NCBI RefSeq assembly: GCF_004766055.1
Contig: NZ_SPQR01000007.1
Location: forward strand, 1-64,000
DNA from: Desulfosporosinus sp. Sb-LF
Lineage (GTDB): Bacteria > Bacillota > Desulfitobacteriia > Desulfitobacteriales > Desulfitobacteriaceae
Direction: 5' to 3'
Length of the DNA stretch: 64,000 bases
Positions within the stretch are counted from its first letter, which is position 1. Each line of letters begins with the position of its first letter. This document shows, one piece after another, positions 7,438 to 17,173 of the stretch. Below the pieces are notes generated by a model that saw only the letters and a program-made list of their open reading frames with translations, had not been told where the DNA came from and did no database searches. Both the position numbers and the translations under genes were made by a program.

Positions 7438-9711
7438 ATGCGCATACGAAATTTTTTACCCATGAGTCGGTCGGATATGGAGGCTATTGGTTGGAATGAA
7501 CTGGATTTCCTCTTGATTACTGGTGATGCCTATGTCGATCATCCAAGCTTTGGAATTGCAATTATTGCACGCATCTTGGAAAAACACGATTTCCGTGTGG
7601 GAATTTTGGCCCAGCCCAATTGGAAAGATCTCAAGGATTTTCGAGTGATGGGAAAACCCCGCTTGGCATGTCTGATCACTGGAGGCAATCTTGATTCGAT
7701 GGTTAATCACTATACCGCAGCTAAAAAAAGACGGCACAAGGACGTGTATTCTCCTGGAGGAAAACCAGATCTTCGTCCAGATCGATCAACCATCGCTTAT
7801 ACAAATCGCGTTCGGGAAGCACTTCCGGGTGTTCCCGTGATTATCGGTGGGATTGAAGCTTCATTGAGACGCTTTGCCCATTACGACTATTGGAGTAATG
7901 ACGTTCGGCGATCCATACTACTAGATAGTCAAGCTGACTTGCTAGTATTCGGAATGGCGGAAAAGTCGATCGTGGAGGTTGCCCAACGTCTGAATAATGG
8001 AGAGCAGATTGGTCAAATAACGGATGTTAGGGGAACTATGGTCCCATTGACGGGAGAGGCTGCGCCTCAAGAGGCTCTCGTTCTTCCAAGCTTCGACGAG
8101 GTTGCTTCTGATAAGAAAAAATATGCTGAGGCATTTTGGGTGCAATATAACCAACAGGACCCTTTTCATGGGAAACCAATGGTTCAATCTCATGGGCGCA
8201 AAAGCGTGCTCCAAAATCGGCCGTCACTTCCCTTAACTCAACCGGAAATGGACGCCATCTATGCTCTGCCTTTTATGGGAACATATCATCCGTCTTACGA
8301 AGAGCTAGGAGGGGTCCCGGCTATTGAAGAGGTTGAATTTAGCCTTACCAGTGTTAGAGGTTGTTACGGCGCATGCTCTTTTTGTGCGTTAACGTTTCAT
8401 CAAGGGCGCATCATCCAAAGCCGAAGTGCCGAATCGATTATTCGGGAAGCTGAGCAGATGACATGGAATGATCGTTTTAAAGGATATATTCATGATGTGG
8501 GAGGCCCCACAGCCAACTTTCGACGCCCTGCATGTCAAAAACAATTGACAAAAGGGGCTTGTTCACACAAACAGTGCCTTTTCCCTGAACCGTGCGACAA
8601 ACTTGATAATGATCATGAGGAATACTTGGATCTATTACGCCGCCTTCGTGGCTTGCCGAAGGTAAAGAAGGTGTTCGTTCGTTCAGGTATCCGTTATGAT
8701 GCAGTATTAGCTGATCGAAATTCGAGGTTTATTAAGGAACTTTGTGAGCACCATGTCAGCGGCCAATTGAAAGTCGCTCCTGAACACGTTAGTGATAAAG
8801 TCCTCCGCTTGATGGGCAAACCTGGAAAAGCCGTGTACGAAGAATTTGTGCAGCAATTCCAAGATGTAAATCATCAAATAGGAAAAGAGCAATATCTTGT
8901 TCCCTATTTGATGTCGTCTCATCCAGGAAGTACCTTGAAAGAGGCTGTCGAATTAGCTGAATATGTCCGTGACATGGGTGTCAATCCGGAGCAAGTCCAG
9001 GACTTTATCCCAACCCCGGGAACCCTCTCCACTTGTATGTATTTCACGGGCTTAGACCCTCGTACTATGGAGCCAGTTTATATACCACGAAGCATGCATG
9101 AGAAGGCGATGCAGAGAGCTCTAATTCAATATCGATCTCCTAGAAACCATGAGTTAGTGGAAGAAGCCTTACGCTTAGTCCATCGTGAAGATCTAATCGG
9201 GTATGGGCCTAAATGTCTGATTAGGCCGAAACGATATTTACGTGACGATTCGAACGAACCGGGCAATAAAAAAGTTAAAGGACCAACAAGGCGATCGGGC
9301 ATGAAGAAAAAAGAAGTATCTAGTGCAGAGTCCTCGTATAAAGGTGCACCAAGCAAAGAGGGGCGCTTTAAGGCCACAAGGAGTGCAGAGCCCGCGTATA
9401 AAGGTGCACCAGGCAAAGAGGGGCGCTATAAAGACGCAAGGGGTGCAGAGCCCGCGTATAAAGGTGCACCAAGCAAAGAGGGGCGCTATAAGGACGCAAG
9501 GGGTGCAGAGCCCGCGTATAAAGGTGCACCAGGCAAAGAGGGGCGCTATAAAGATACAAGAAGTGCAGAGCCCGCGTATAAAAGTGTACCAAGCAAAGAA
9601 GCAGAAAATGAGGGTGTTCAAGAAAAGGGGCGATTCTGGAGAGGTTCTGACAATCAAATCCACAAGGGCCAAAAAAAACATCGTGGGGCAAAGAACAAAA
9701 ACAACAAATAA
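7438..9711 (+). CDS. YgiQ family radical SAM protein with repeat tail
   Basis: An UPF0313/YgiQ radical-SAM enzyme; the substrate of the family is unknown. An N-terminal B12-binding-like domain ([20 protein letters not shown]) is followed by the Fe-S motif CYGACSFC near residues 308-315 and the region [14 protein letters not shown]. The catalytic core ends near residue 600. Extra Cys residues occur in [12 protein letters not shown]. The C-terminus holds about 4.7 near-perfect 20-residue repeats with consensus [20 protein letters not shown] (residues about 629-722), then a basic tail. The tail is Lys/Arg-rich and looks disordered, so it may bind nucleic acid; that is inference. ATG at 7438 follows GAAAGGTG. 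Confidence 0.9.
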   Translation: MRIRNFLPMSRSDMEAIGWNELDFLLITGDAYVDHPSFGIAIIARILEKHDFRVGILAQPNWKDLKDFRVMGKPRLACLITGGNLDSMVNHYTAAKKRRHKDVYSPGGKPDLRPDRSTIAYTNRVREALPGVPVIIGGIEASLRRFAHYDYWSNDVRRSILLDSQADLLVFGMAEKSIVEVAQRLNNGEQIGQITDVRGTMVPLTGEAAPQEALVLPSFDEVASDKKKYAEAFWVQYNQQDPFHGKPMVQSHGRKSVLQNRPSLPLTQPEMDAIYALPFMGTYHPSYEELGGVPAIEEVEFSLTSVRGCYGACSFCALTFHQGRIIQSRSAESIIREAEQMTWNDRFKGYIHDVGGPTANFRRPACQKQLTKGACSHKQCLFPEPCDKLDNDHEEYLDLLRRLRGLPKVKKVFVRSGIRYDAVLADRNSRFIKELCEHHVSGQLKVAPEHVSDKVLRLMGKPGKAVYEEFVQQFQDVNHQIGKEQYLVPYLMSSHPGSTLKEAVELAEYVRDMGVNPEQVQDFIPTPGTLSTCMYFTGLDPRTMEPVYIPRSMHEKAMQRALIQYRSPRNHELVEEALRLVHREDLIGYGPKCLIRPKRYLRDDSNEPGNKKVKGPTRRSGMKKKEVSSAESSYKGAPSKEGRFKATRSAEPAYKGAPGKEGRYKDARGAEPAYKGAPSKEGRYKDARGAEPAYKGAPGKEGRYKDTRSAEPAYKSVPSKEAENEGVQEKGRFWRGSDNQIHKGQKKHRGAKNKNNK
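9321..9600 (+). repeat. 60-bp in-frame tandem repeats inside the YgiQ gene
   Basis: About 4.7 copies of a 60-bp unit starting AGTGCAGAGCCCGCGTATAA. Copies alternate between AAGCAAAGAG and AGGCAAAGAG (Ser/Gly), suggesting a 120-bp higher-order duplication. The period is a multiple of three, so copy-number change keeps the frame. Confidence 0.95.
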
Positions 9712-9767
9712 GCAGCAATCGTAGCAATGGAGCGATTGCGAACGGACTAAAAACTATCTCTACAAAA

Positions 9768-9807
9768 AAGCGACGTGAGTAGGTTCACCTACCTACTCAC
9801 GTCGCTT
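9768..9807. terminator. Bidirectional terminator between converging genes
   Basis: Perfect 17-bp stem (AAGCGACGTGAGTAGGT and its complement) with a 6-nt loop between the YgiQ gene and the leftward gene at 9810; A-rich before and T-containing after. Confidence 0.8.
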
Positions 9808-9809
9808 GC

Positions 9810-10421
9810 TTATGTCCAGTCGCCAAACTCATCGATCAACGTATCCTCTACCTCATCAAGGGTGATACGCCCTAACTCTTTGAGGTGTCCCTCTTCTGAC
9901 CATTCAAGGAAATCTTCGTACGTTAATTCTGGTTCTTGATAATAAAATTTCAAAAAAGAAAACCATGTTCCTTCTGTGCGTGTCTCTGCATCGTAACGGA
10001 GGAGATAGTATTCTGTGTCCTCTAACGTACTTTTGAAAAAGATGGCTTGGCTAGGTATAATAAGAAAAACGCGAGCATCTGCATATTCGCGGCCACCAAA
10101 CTGAAGAGTAAAAGTCTGTAGGTGGATTTGCTCATTCGTTCTTTGAAGAAAGTCGGGAGACTCTGCTTGAAGGGATTCCCAGGTATAGACGGCTACCGTC
10201 GATTGGGAGTTTTCCATCTGTTCCGCAATATCTTCGAGGCGACGCGAGACGATAGGGGGTAGGGTAAACTCACGGCAGGAAGTGGAATGGCAGTGATATA
10301 CAGGAACATTATCTATTTGACCGACACCGTGGGCCAAGTCAATAGGAATAGATCGGGTTGTTAGGAATCCTACATCGCCACAGCCACATGTGTCGATAGG
10401 TTCTATCGATTGCTCAAACAT
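9810..10421 (-). CDS. Unknown protein with YgiT-like zinc-binding N-terminus
   Basis: About 203 residues. The first ~70 residues hold TCGCGD, then PVYHCHSTSCREFTLPPIVSRRLED, which resembles a YgiT/MqsA-type two-CxxC zinc knuckle followed by an acidic alpha/beta body rich in aromatic residues. The start is taken at 10421, where GAGGTGT lies a few bases upstream; an upstream TTG/ATG would add 18 residues without a ribosome site. No toxin partner is adjacent, so a toxin-antitoxin role is unlikely. Function unknown. Confidence 0.75.
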   Translation of the reverse strand: MFEQSIEPIDTCGCGDVGFLTTRSIPIDLAHGVGQIDNVPVYHCHSTSCREFTLPPIVSRRLEDIAEQMENSQSTVAVYTWESLQAESPDFLQRTNEQIHLQTFTLQFGGREYADARVFLIIPSQAIFFKSTLEDTEYYLLRYDAETRTEGTWFSFLKFYYQEPELTYEDFLEWSEEGHLKELGRITLDEVEDTLIDEFGDWT

Positions 10422-10509
10422 AGTTGACACCTCACTAAAGTTTCTTAGGGACTTAATTCGACAATGATTTTGCAAGTCCTTTTATTCTTTATACATTAAA
10501 TGTAGCCAT

Positions 10510-10526
10510 TTGACACAAATTTTACA
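10510..10526 (+). promoter_or_regulatory. Possible Pho box before phoU
   Basis: TTGACA and TTTACA are spaced 11 bases apart (10510 and 10521), as in tandem PhoP half-sites of the TT(A/C/T)ACA type. Only two repeats are present, so the call is weak. Confidence 0.3.
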
Positions 10527-10667
10527 CGAAACAATTAAGAAAGATTATACAATTCTTATTTTGACGCATAATATGCACAATAGCCCGGAGAAATCAGCAA
10601 ATGTCATGGGAACTACGAACGGAAGACATTATTATAGGGTGTTTTCAATATATGAGGAGGATATTAA

Positions 10668-11318
10668 ATGCGGCAATCACTGAATGAAGGACAACTTGCT
10701 TTGACAAAATTACTTAAAGATATGGGTAATGAGGTTGAAAGAATCTTACAAGGATGTATGCAAACCCTAATATCCCTGGATCGGACTCAAGCAGAGTTTT
10801 GGATCAATGAGGATCAAAAGGTCAACGATTTTGAGCGTCAGATGGATGATGAATGTGTGCGCTTGATCGCAACCCAGCAGCCAGTTGCCAAAGACTTGCG
10901 GAAGATTATTTCAGCAATGAAAATATCGACAGATCTCGAGCGGATGGCCGATTTGGCTATCGACATTGCGAAGATAGTGCGCAGAATTGATGGACCTCTA
11001 TGTAAACCACTCGTTGACATTCCTCTTATGGCTGAAAAGGCACTTGGAATGATGAGGCAGGGCCTAGAGGCTTATACTAACGAAGACATGGAACTCGCCC
11101 AAAATTTGGCTTTGCAGGATGACGAAGTTGACTTACTGTATAATCAAGTCGTACGTGATCTATTAGTTATTATGACTGAAAAACCGGAAAACTTAGATCA
11201 AGGTATGTACTTAGCTTTTGTGGGTCGCTATCTAGAACGGATTGCTGATCATGCAACCAATATTGGAGAAAACGTAATATATATTGCAACGGCTGACAGA
11301 CAGGACCTTAACAAATAA
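10668..11318 (+). CDS. phoU: Phosphate signalling protein PhoU
   Basis: PhoU links the Pst phosphate transporter with the PhoR sensor and represses the Pho response. The 216-residue, all-helical protein has two repeats of the three-helix PhoU domain with the metal-binding motifs DLERMADLAIDIAK and YLERIADHATNIGE. GAGGAG upstream of ATG 10668 is a good ribosome site. It stands alone, without the pst genes, which is unusual; a possible Pho box lies upstream. Confidence 0.95.
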   Translation: MRQSLNEGQLALTKLLKDMGNEVERILQGCMQTLISLDRTQAEFWINEDQKVNDFERQMDDECVRLIATQQPVAKDLRKIISAMKISTDLERMADLAIDIAKIVRRIDGPLCKPLVDIPLMAEKALGMMRQGLEAYTNEDMELAQNLALQDDEVDLLYNQVVRDLLVIMTEKPENLDQGMYLAFVGRYLERIADHATNIGENVIYIATADRQDLNK

Positions 11319-11439
11319 TATTAATGAATCATATTTATAGAAGGCTGAAGAGTTAAGTTTGCTATGTTGAATATTTTTTGACCTGGTGGAAGTGTTGGTT
11401 TATACTAAGAAAGGTAGACCAATGATATGAGGTGTAACG

Positions 11440-12771
11440 TTGACGAAAAAAGTTGCGGTTGTCACTTTGGGGTGTCCTAAAAATCAAGTGGACAGCGAAG
11501 TAATGTCGGGATTTCTATCCCAAGATTACATACTAACTGAAAACCCTGAAGAGGCTGAAATTATTGTTGTTAATACTTGTACATTCATTCAATCGGCAAA
11601 AGAAGAATCGATTGAGACAATTTTTGAAATGGCAGGGTTCAAGGAATCAGGAAGTTGTAAGACACTGATTGCGACAGGGTGCTTGGCGCAACGGTACGGG
11701 GCTGAATTAATACAAGACATACCTGAATTGGATGGTGTGCTTGGAACTGGGAGTATTGATGAAATTACTAAAATAGTTCAAGCGACTAATGAAACTCGTA
11801 TGTCTCTTATCAAAGAAGGTGCACCGGATTTTCTTCATACTGATAGCATGCCACGTAAACGTTCCACGCCCGATTATCTAGCCTATGTAAAGGTTGCGGA
11901 GGGCTGTGATAATTACTGTACTTATTGTGTCATTCCATATGTGCGAGGGCATTTTCGGAGTCGCCCTGAAGAGTCCATTATTCGGGAAGTCCAGGACATG
12001 GCCGCTCAAGGGGTTAAGGAAATTATGGTTATGGCTCAGGACACTACGCGTTATGGTTTTGACCTATATGGAGAACTCCGTCTTCCTCAATTGATTCGAC
12101 AACTCGCTCGAATTGAGGGGATTGAATGGATCCGGTTGATGTATTGTTATCCTGAGCGTTTTACGGATGAACTAATCGAAACCATGCGTCAGGAACCCAA
12201 AGTTTGTAAGTATATAGATTTACCTTTGCAACATGCGGATAATAAAATTCTTAAAGATATGAATCGACGTGGTACAATTGAGCAAGCTGAAACGCTTATT
12301 GAAAAACTACGCTGTGCTATGCCTGACATCACACTTAGGACCACCATGATCACAGGATTCCCGGGAGAATCGGAGCAGGAATTTCAGAGTATGGTCGACT
12401 TAATTCGACGTGTTCAATTTGATCGACTTGGGGTGTTTCCTTATTCACAGGAGGAGAATACACCCGCTGGGCAAAGAGAGGATCAGGTTTTGCCAGAAGT
12501 TCGTGAGCAACGACGAGAACTGGTTATGCAGATCCAACAAGATATTTCCTATGCAAGGCAGCAACGTTGGCTTGATCGAGTTGTTACAGTTTTACTTGAA
12601 CAGAAATTACCGGACGGACGGTGGATGGGTCGGACAGAAGGGGATGCTCCCGAAATCGACGGACAGGTCTATATCACAGATACTCAGACCTCACTTCATG
12701 TGGGTGACATGATTAAAGTTCGCATCCTTGAGGCGGATAGCTACGATTTAATAGGAGAGGTTGTCTCGTGA
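11440..12771 (+). CDS. rimO: Ribosomal protein S12 methylthiotransferase RimO
   Basis: Radical-SAM enzyme that adds a methylthio group to the conserved Asp of ribosomal protein S12. The N-terminal UPF0004 domain starts VAVVTLGCPKNQVDSEVM with cluster cysteines Cys10 and at NTCTF. The radical-SAM motif is CDNYCTYCVIP near residues 155-165, and a C-terminal TRAM domain ends at LIGEVV. The KNQVDSE signature separates RimO from MiaB. TTG start at 11440 follows GAGGTG. Its stop overlaps the GTG start of pgsA (GTGA). Confidence 0.95.
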   Translation: MTKKVAVVTLGCPKNQVDSEVMSGFLSQDYILTENPEEAEIIVVNTCTFIQSAKEESIETIFEMAGFKESGSCKTLIATGCLAQRYGAELIQDIPELDGVLGTGSIDEITKIVQATNETRMSLIKEGAPDFLHTDSMPRKRSTPDYLAYVKVAEGCDNYCTYCVIPYVRGHFRSRPEESIIREVQDMAAQGVKEIMVMAQDTTRYGFDLYGELRLPQLIRQLARIEGIEWIRLMYCYPERFTDELIETMRQEPKVCKYIDLPLQHADNKILKDMNRRGTIEQAETLIEKLRCAMPDITLRTTMITGFPGESEQEFQSMVDLIRRVQFDRLGVFPYSQEENTPAGQREDQVLPEVREQRRELVMQIQQDISYARQQRWLDRVVTVLLEQKLPDGRWMGRTEGDAPEIDGQVYITDTQTSLHVGDMIKVRILEADSYDLIGEVVS

Positions 12772-13325
12772 ATTTACCCAATCGTCTAACTTTAGCGCGA
12801 ATCATTTTGATCCCTGTGTTCATGGCATTTCTTCTTTTACAAGTTCCCAAAGGTCACACTTTGTTCCCTCATCAAGATTTAGTAGCTGCCGTGATTTTTA
12901 TTTTGGCCTCAGCTACAGATGGTTTAGATGGTTATATTGCTCGTAAACGTCACCAAGTTACGAACTTGGGCAAATTCATGGACCCGCTCGCGGATAAACT
13001 CTTGGTTTCCGCTGCATTAATCTCCTTAGTAGAACTTAGAGAGGTGACTGCCTGGGTTGCCTGGATCATCTTGGCAAGAGAGTTCGCGGTGACAGGACTT
13101 CGAGCAATTGCAGCTGTGGATAGAGTTGTCATCAGTGCCAGTAAACTTGGAAAAATTAAAACGATAACCCAAGTTGTAGCGATTTCTGCAATATTGCTAC
13201 ATGACTGGCCGCTTTCAATGATTGGCATAAAAATTGGCCAACCTCTATTATACATTGCTTTGATCTTCACTGTTATTTCGGGTCTCGATTATTTACTCAA
13301 AGCTCGTAAATTATTGCATAAATAG
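12768..13325 (+). CDS. pgsA: CDP-diacylglycerol-glycerol-3-phosphate phosphatidyltransferase
   Basis: Makes phosphatidylglycerol phosphate, the first step to phosphatidylglycerol and cardiolipin. The CDP-alcohol phosphotransferase signature reads DGLDGYIARKRHQVTNLGKF followed by MDPLADKL, with all catalytic Asp residues present. It has about five membrane segments over 185 residues. GTG at 12768 overlaps the rimO stop by four bases, so the two genes are translationally coupled. A clean terminator follows. Confidence 0.95.
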   Translation: MNLPNRLTLARIILIPVFMAFLLLQVPKGHTLFPHQDLVAAVIFILASATDGLDGYIARKRHQVTNLGKFMDPLADKLLVSAALISLVELREVTAWVAWIILAREFAVTGLRAIAAVDRVVISASKLGKIKTITQVVAISAILLHDWPLSMIGIKIGQPLLYIALIFTVISGLDYLLKARKLLHK

Positions 13326-13414
13326 TTCGTAGCAGAATTATCATTTCAAAAAATAAAGCGTGATTTGAACCTGAAGTGTTTCTTAACATAAGGGAATTAT
13401 ATAATATAGCAAAG

Positions 13415-13446
13415 AATGAGTGCCTACAGATGCACTCATTTTTGTT
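13415..13446 (+). terminator. Terminator after pgsA
   Basis: Perfect AATGAGTGC/GCACTCATT arms followed by TTTTTG. Confidence 0.88.
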
Positions 13447-13603
13447 ATATAATTAACATATCAAGTTCTATCGTTGGCATTCTTTCTTGCTCAAAAAATT
13501 GCCAGTTTTTTACTAATGTGGATATAAGATTTATTCTCTTACTGATATACCTCATGCTATAATGTCGATATACTACGAATTATGCATAATGGAGGAAGAT
13601 GAG

Positions 13604-14122
13604 ATGACGAGACAACGAATTATGCTGACAAGTATTATAGGTATCGTCATATTTGCCTTGTTATTAGGGGGCAAGTTCGTCTATCAGAAGAAATGGATTG
13701 ACGTTACGATCCAACATCAAAGTCAGCAAATCCCAGGTGTAATATCCGCTAAAACTGTACAAAAAAATGGTCAGGATGAGATGGTTGTGGTTACGAACCA
13801 GATATCAAACCTTCGTCAAGTTAGCTTAAGCTTAGAGAAGATAGCAGGCAAGGTTCCTATTAGATATCTTGATCGAAGTAATGATTCCCTGGAGAAATTA
13901 TTTGGACAAATGCAGTTTGCTCTTCAAGAAGGAATTGTACGTGGTAATTTCACAGAAATGGCACAAAACGTTAGAACGCAGGCTGATAAAGCTGGAGTAC
14001 AGCTTGAACTTGAAATGGATTCAGATGCAATTTACGTAATTCTTAATCAAGGGGATGCGCAACTGATTGAAGTGATAGAACGGCATGGGCAAGTGAACTT
14101 TTTACCAAGTGAAAAAGAATAA
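13604..14122 (+). CDS. Single-span membrane protein, partner of FtsH-like gene
   Basis: About 172 residues with one N-terminal transmembrane segment (about residues 8-27) and an extracytoplasmic or cytoplasmic domain of mixed alpha/beta pattern. I recognise no family. ATG at 13604 is chosen because GGAGGA lies 7 bases upstream; an earlier ATG at 13562 has none. The FtsH-like gene starts 27 bases after its stop, so the two are almost certainly co-transcribed. A role as adaptor or substrate of that protease is a guess from position. Confidence 0.75.
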   Translation: MTRQRIMLTSIIGIVIFALLLGGKFVYQKKWIDVTIQHQSQQIPGVISAKTVQKNGQDEMVVVTNQISNLRQVSLSLEKIAGKVPIRYLDRSNDSLEKLFGQMQFALQEGIVRGNFTEMAQNVRTQADKAGVQLELEMDSDAIYVILNQGDAQLIEVIERHGQVNFLPSEKE

Positions 14123-14149
14123 TTTAACAAACTGAAAGGAGGAGAGCGG

Positions 14150-15619
14150 ATGAAATTGGATATCTTAATTGGCTTTGGATTAGGTATCTTCGCCTTTCTA
14201 CTAGTCATGGGGTATAATGTCATGCCTATCGGAATACTGCTAGTGAGCGCTTATTTTGTTTGGACCTTTGTCATTTCACGCCAGGTATTAAAAAATGGCA
14301 ATGGAGTGGCTATAGCCACCACCATGATCAATTTTGAGGATATTGGGGGACAGAGTGTCGCTAAAAAGGAATTACAGGAAGCTTTAGATTTTCTACTCTA
14401 CTCTGATCGGATGAAGACCTTGGGGATTCGACCGTTAAAAGGCATATTGTTGTCCGGGCCAACAGGTACGGGAAAAACATTGTTAGCCAAGGCAGCTGCA
14501 AAATACACCAATTCAGCTTTCCTGTCAGTATCAGGAAGTGAATTCGTAGAAATGTATGCTGGCGTGGGGGCAGAACGAGTTCGGAGTTTATTTCGGAGAG
14601 CACGTGAAATGGTACGGAAGGAAAAGAAAAAAAGTGCCATTATCTTTATTGACGAAATGGATATCTTAGGAGCGAAGCGCGGAAGTAATGTTTCTCATCA
14701 TGAGTATGACCAAACCCTTAATCAACTTTTGATTGAAATGGACGGGTTGAAGGCTGAGCAAGGGGCTCACATTTTAGTGATGGCGGCAACGAATCGTCCA
14801 GAAGCCTTGGATGCAGCGTTACTTAGACCAGGGCGTTTTGATCGACAGGTCAAAGTGGATTTACCGGATAAGGAAGGTCGGGTTGCTATTCTGAAAATCC
14901 ATACTAAAAATAAACCTTTAGCTCAGGGGGTTAATCTAGAAGAAATTGCCCACGAAACATTTGGTTTCTCGGGAGCACATTTGGAGAGTGTAACTAACGA
15001 AGCGGCAATTTTTGCCTTGCGTGAAGAGGCTAATGAAATTACAAATCGCCATTTGCATGAAGCAGTTGAGAAAGTGATGTTGGGAGAAAAACTTGATCGA
15101 AAGCCAACAGCTGATGAATTACGACGTGTAGCGATCCACGAGAGCGGACATGCCATGCTAGCAGAAACGGTCAGACCTAACTCGGTTTCACAGGTTTCTA
15201 TTCGTTCAAGAGGAAACGCCTTGGGATATGTTCGTCATTACCCGAAAGACGATCTATATCTTTATACGCAAGCGATGCTGGAAGAGCAGATTATGGTGGC
15301 TTTAGCGGGGGCTCTTGCAGAGGAGCAGATTCTTGGCACAAAAAGTACAGGTGCTATGGGTGATTACGAACAAGCGCTTAACCTCGTTGAGAAGATGCTG
15401 GTTGCAGGTATGTCTCCTTTAGGGGTTACAGATGTTTCCCTCTTGAATGCCGAACAGCGCCAACCGGTGACGAGAGATATCCTAATTGACCTTGAAGAAC
15501 GAACAAGGCAAATAATTAAGAAGAATAAGGAAAAATTAATGAGAATTACTAAGATTCTAGAGTCAGAGGAAACTTTGAGTGGTGAGACTTTGCGAACACA
15601 CTTACAAAATATAGCTTAA
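14150..15619 (+). CDS. FtsH-like membrane AAA+ zinc protease (paralogue)
   Basis: A 489-residue relative of FtsH, shorter than the usual 600-650. Two closely spaced N-terminal membrane segments (about 4-22 and 25-43) leave almost no extracytoplasmic domain. AAA+ features are Walker A GPTGTGKT near residue 103, Walker B IIFIDEMD and the second region of homology [18 protein letters not shown]. The M41 zinc motif HESGH lies near residue 330, with the third ligand expected in GAMGDYEQA. All catalytic residues seem present. GGAGGAG precedes ATG. It forms an operon with the single-span gene upstream. Probably a specialised membrane protease beside a canonical FtsH elsewhere. Confidence 0.9.
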   Translation: MKLDILIGFGLGIFAFLLVMGYNVMPIGILLVSAYFVWTFVISRQVLKNGNGVAIATTMINFEDIGGQSVAKKELQEALDFLLYSDRMKTLGIRPLKGILLSGPTGTGKTLLAKAAAKYTNSAFLSVSGSEFVEMYAGVGAERVRSLFRRAREMVRKEKKKSAIIFIDEMDILGAKRGSNVSHHEYDQTLNQLLIEMDGLKAEQGAHILVMAATNRPEALDAALLRPGRFDRQVKVDLPDKEGRVAILKIHTKNKPLAQGVNLEEIAHETFGFSGAHLESVTNEAAIFALREEANEITNRHLHEAVEKVMLGEKLDRKPTADELRRVAIHESGHAMLAETVRPNSVSQVSIRSRGNALGYVRHYPKDDLYLYTQAMLEEQIMVALAGALAEEQILGTKSTGAMGDYEQALNLVEKMLVAGMSPLGVTDVSLLNAEQRQPVTRDILIDLEERTRQIIKKNKEKLMRITKILESEETLSGETLRTHLQNIA

Positions 15620-15626
15620 ACAGTTT

Positions 15627-15669
15627 GGGTTGTAACAAAACTGGTCTTCCAGTTTGTTACAACCCCTTT
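15627..15669 (+). terminator. Terminator after FtsH-like gene
   Basis: GGTTGTAACAAA-A-CTGG pairs with CCAGTTTGTTACAACC (one bulged A), followed by CCTTTC. A weaker hairpin, GGATTA/TAATCC with a six-T tail, follows at 15697-15731. Confidence 0.75.
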
Positions 15670-15898
15670 CTATTTAAAAAATCCATATGAATTCAAGGAT
15701 TAATTACCATTTTGTATAATCCTCTTTTTTCGGATAGGGCAGCACCACTTTAAAGGTTTGTTAATGAATGAGCGCGATGAATAGTTCTTGACACTATTTT
15801 GCATGGGAAGAAGGATAATTTTGGGTAAGAAAAGAAATAACTAACCAAGAGTATAAGAAGTTCGATATTTGCGTTGATAATAGGAGAGTGATAAACTG

Positions 15899-17173
15899 AT
15901 GAAGGCTGAAATTGTGGCAACTGGGACCGAGTTATTACTTGGAGAGACCCTGAATACGAGTGCTCATTACTTGACAGGAAAATTGTCTTCTCTTGGTATT
16001 GAAGTAGATTATCATACGACAGTCGGTGATAATTCTGGGCGCTTAGAGCAGGTTTTAAGGCAGGCAATCGGGCGTTCAGACCTCCTCGTTACAACAGGAG
16101 GGTTAGGTCCGACCGCGGATGATTTAACGAAGGAACTTGTTGCTAAAGTCTTGGATTTAAAGATGGAGTTAGACGAATTTAGCTTAGAACAAGTTAAACA
16201 GTTCTTTGGCCGTCGGAGAGCTCCCATGCCTTCGGGTAATGAAAAACAAGCCTATTTTCCTAAAGACTCAAAAATCTTGCCTAATCCCATTGGTACAGCG
16301 CCTGGTGCTATCATCGAAAAAAACGGTAAGACCGTTATTATATTGCCGGGTCCTCCATTCGAAATGAGGCCCATGTTCGATAATTATGCATGGTCAGAGT
16401 TGCAACAGATTATTGGACCGCAAGCCATAAGGATGAACGAACGTGTCCTTAAAGTATTTGGCATAGGTGAATCGGCAATTGAAGAGGTACTTGGTGAACT
16501 GATGAGCCTGCAGAATGTTACGATGGCCTTACTGGCTAAACGAGCTGAGATGCACATTCGCTTAGTGGCGAGAAGTTCAGAAGAAACGTCTGGGGAAGCT
16601 AAAGAAACTTTAAATTGGGCTGAAGAAGAGATTCGCCGTCGTTTAGGAGACAAAGTTTTTGGCCGTGATCAGGAAACCATGGTCGGCATAGTAGGGGAAA
16701 ATCTAAAAAAGAAGCATTGGAGCATATCAACGGCTGAATCGTGTTCAGGTGGCTTGTTGGGCGCTGCCCTCACCCAGGAGCCAGGAAGTTCTGAATTCTA
16801 TCTGGGTGGAGTAGTTAGTTATTCTAATTCCTTAAAACAAGGGCTTATTGGGGTGAGTCATCAAAGTCTTGAGTCGTTCGGCGCAGTGAGTGAAGAGGTG
16901 GCGAAGGAGATGGCCGAAGGAATCCGTTCAAAGGCAGGCACTGACCTGGCTATCTCAACGACAGGAATAGCAGGACCAGGTGGCGGTACTGATGAAAAAC
17001 CAGTGGGGCTTGTTTATATTGGATTAGCTTCGCCTGAAGGGATTCATGCGAAAAAATTTCAGTTTTATGGAGAACGGGAGTCTGTTCGCCAGTTGACCGT
17101 TCAAGCGGCTTTAAATGAGGTAAGGCTGCACATGTTAAAGAACGAAAGGAGACTACAATTAGGTGATGGTTGA
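15899..17173 (+). CDS. cinA: CinA: competence/damage-inducible protein, NMN deamidase
   Basis: Two-domain CinA. The N-terminal MoCF-biosynthesis-like domain (residues 1-170; ATGTELLLGET, TTGGLGPTADDLT) is a putative ADP-ribose pyrophosphatase. The C-terminal domain (about 255-415; STAESCSGGLLG, STTGIAGPGGGT) matches PncC-type nicotinamide mononucleotide deamidases of pyridine nucleotide recycling. The length of 424 is normal. It lies upstream of recA as in Bacillus and Streptococcus, with a DEAD-box gene between. The next gene starts inside its last ten bases. Confidence 0.94.
   Translation: MKAEIVATGTELLLGETLNTSAHYLTGKLSSLGIEVDYHTTVGDNSGRLEQVLRQAIGRSDLLVTTGGLGPTADDLTKELVAKVLDLKMELDEFSLEQVKQFFGRRRAPMPSGNEKQAYFPKDSKILPNPIGTAPGAIIEKNGKTVIILPGPPFEMRPMFDNYAWSELQQIIGPQAIRMNERVLKVFGIGESAIEEVLGELMSLQNVTMALLAKRAEMHIRLVARSSEETSGEAKETLNWAEEEIRRRLGDKVFGRDQETMVGIVGENLKKKHWSISTAESCSGGLLGAALTQEPGSSEFYLGGVVSYSNSLKQGLIGVSHQSLESFGAVSEEVAKEMAEGIRSKAGTDLAISTTGIAGPGGGTDEKPVGLVYIGLASPEGIHAKKFQFYGERESVRQLTVQAALNEVRLHMLKNERRLQLGDG

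Noticed and set aside
9321-9600. CRISPR-like repeat array
   Set aside because: Repeats are directly adjacent with no spacers and encode a regular peptide.
9238-9724. Long frames on both strands over the YgiQ repeat region
   Set aside because: They arise because the 60-bp repeat keeps all six frames open; the genuine frame is the one continuous with the radical-SAM domain.
15750-16067. Leftward 105-codon frame before cinA
   Set aside because: Overlaps the conserved cinA N-terminus and has low-complexity, unlikely composition.
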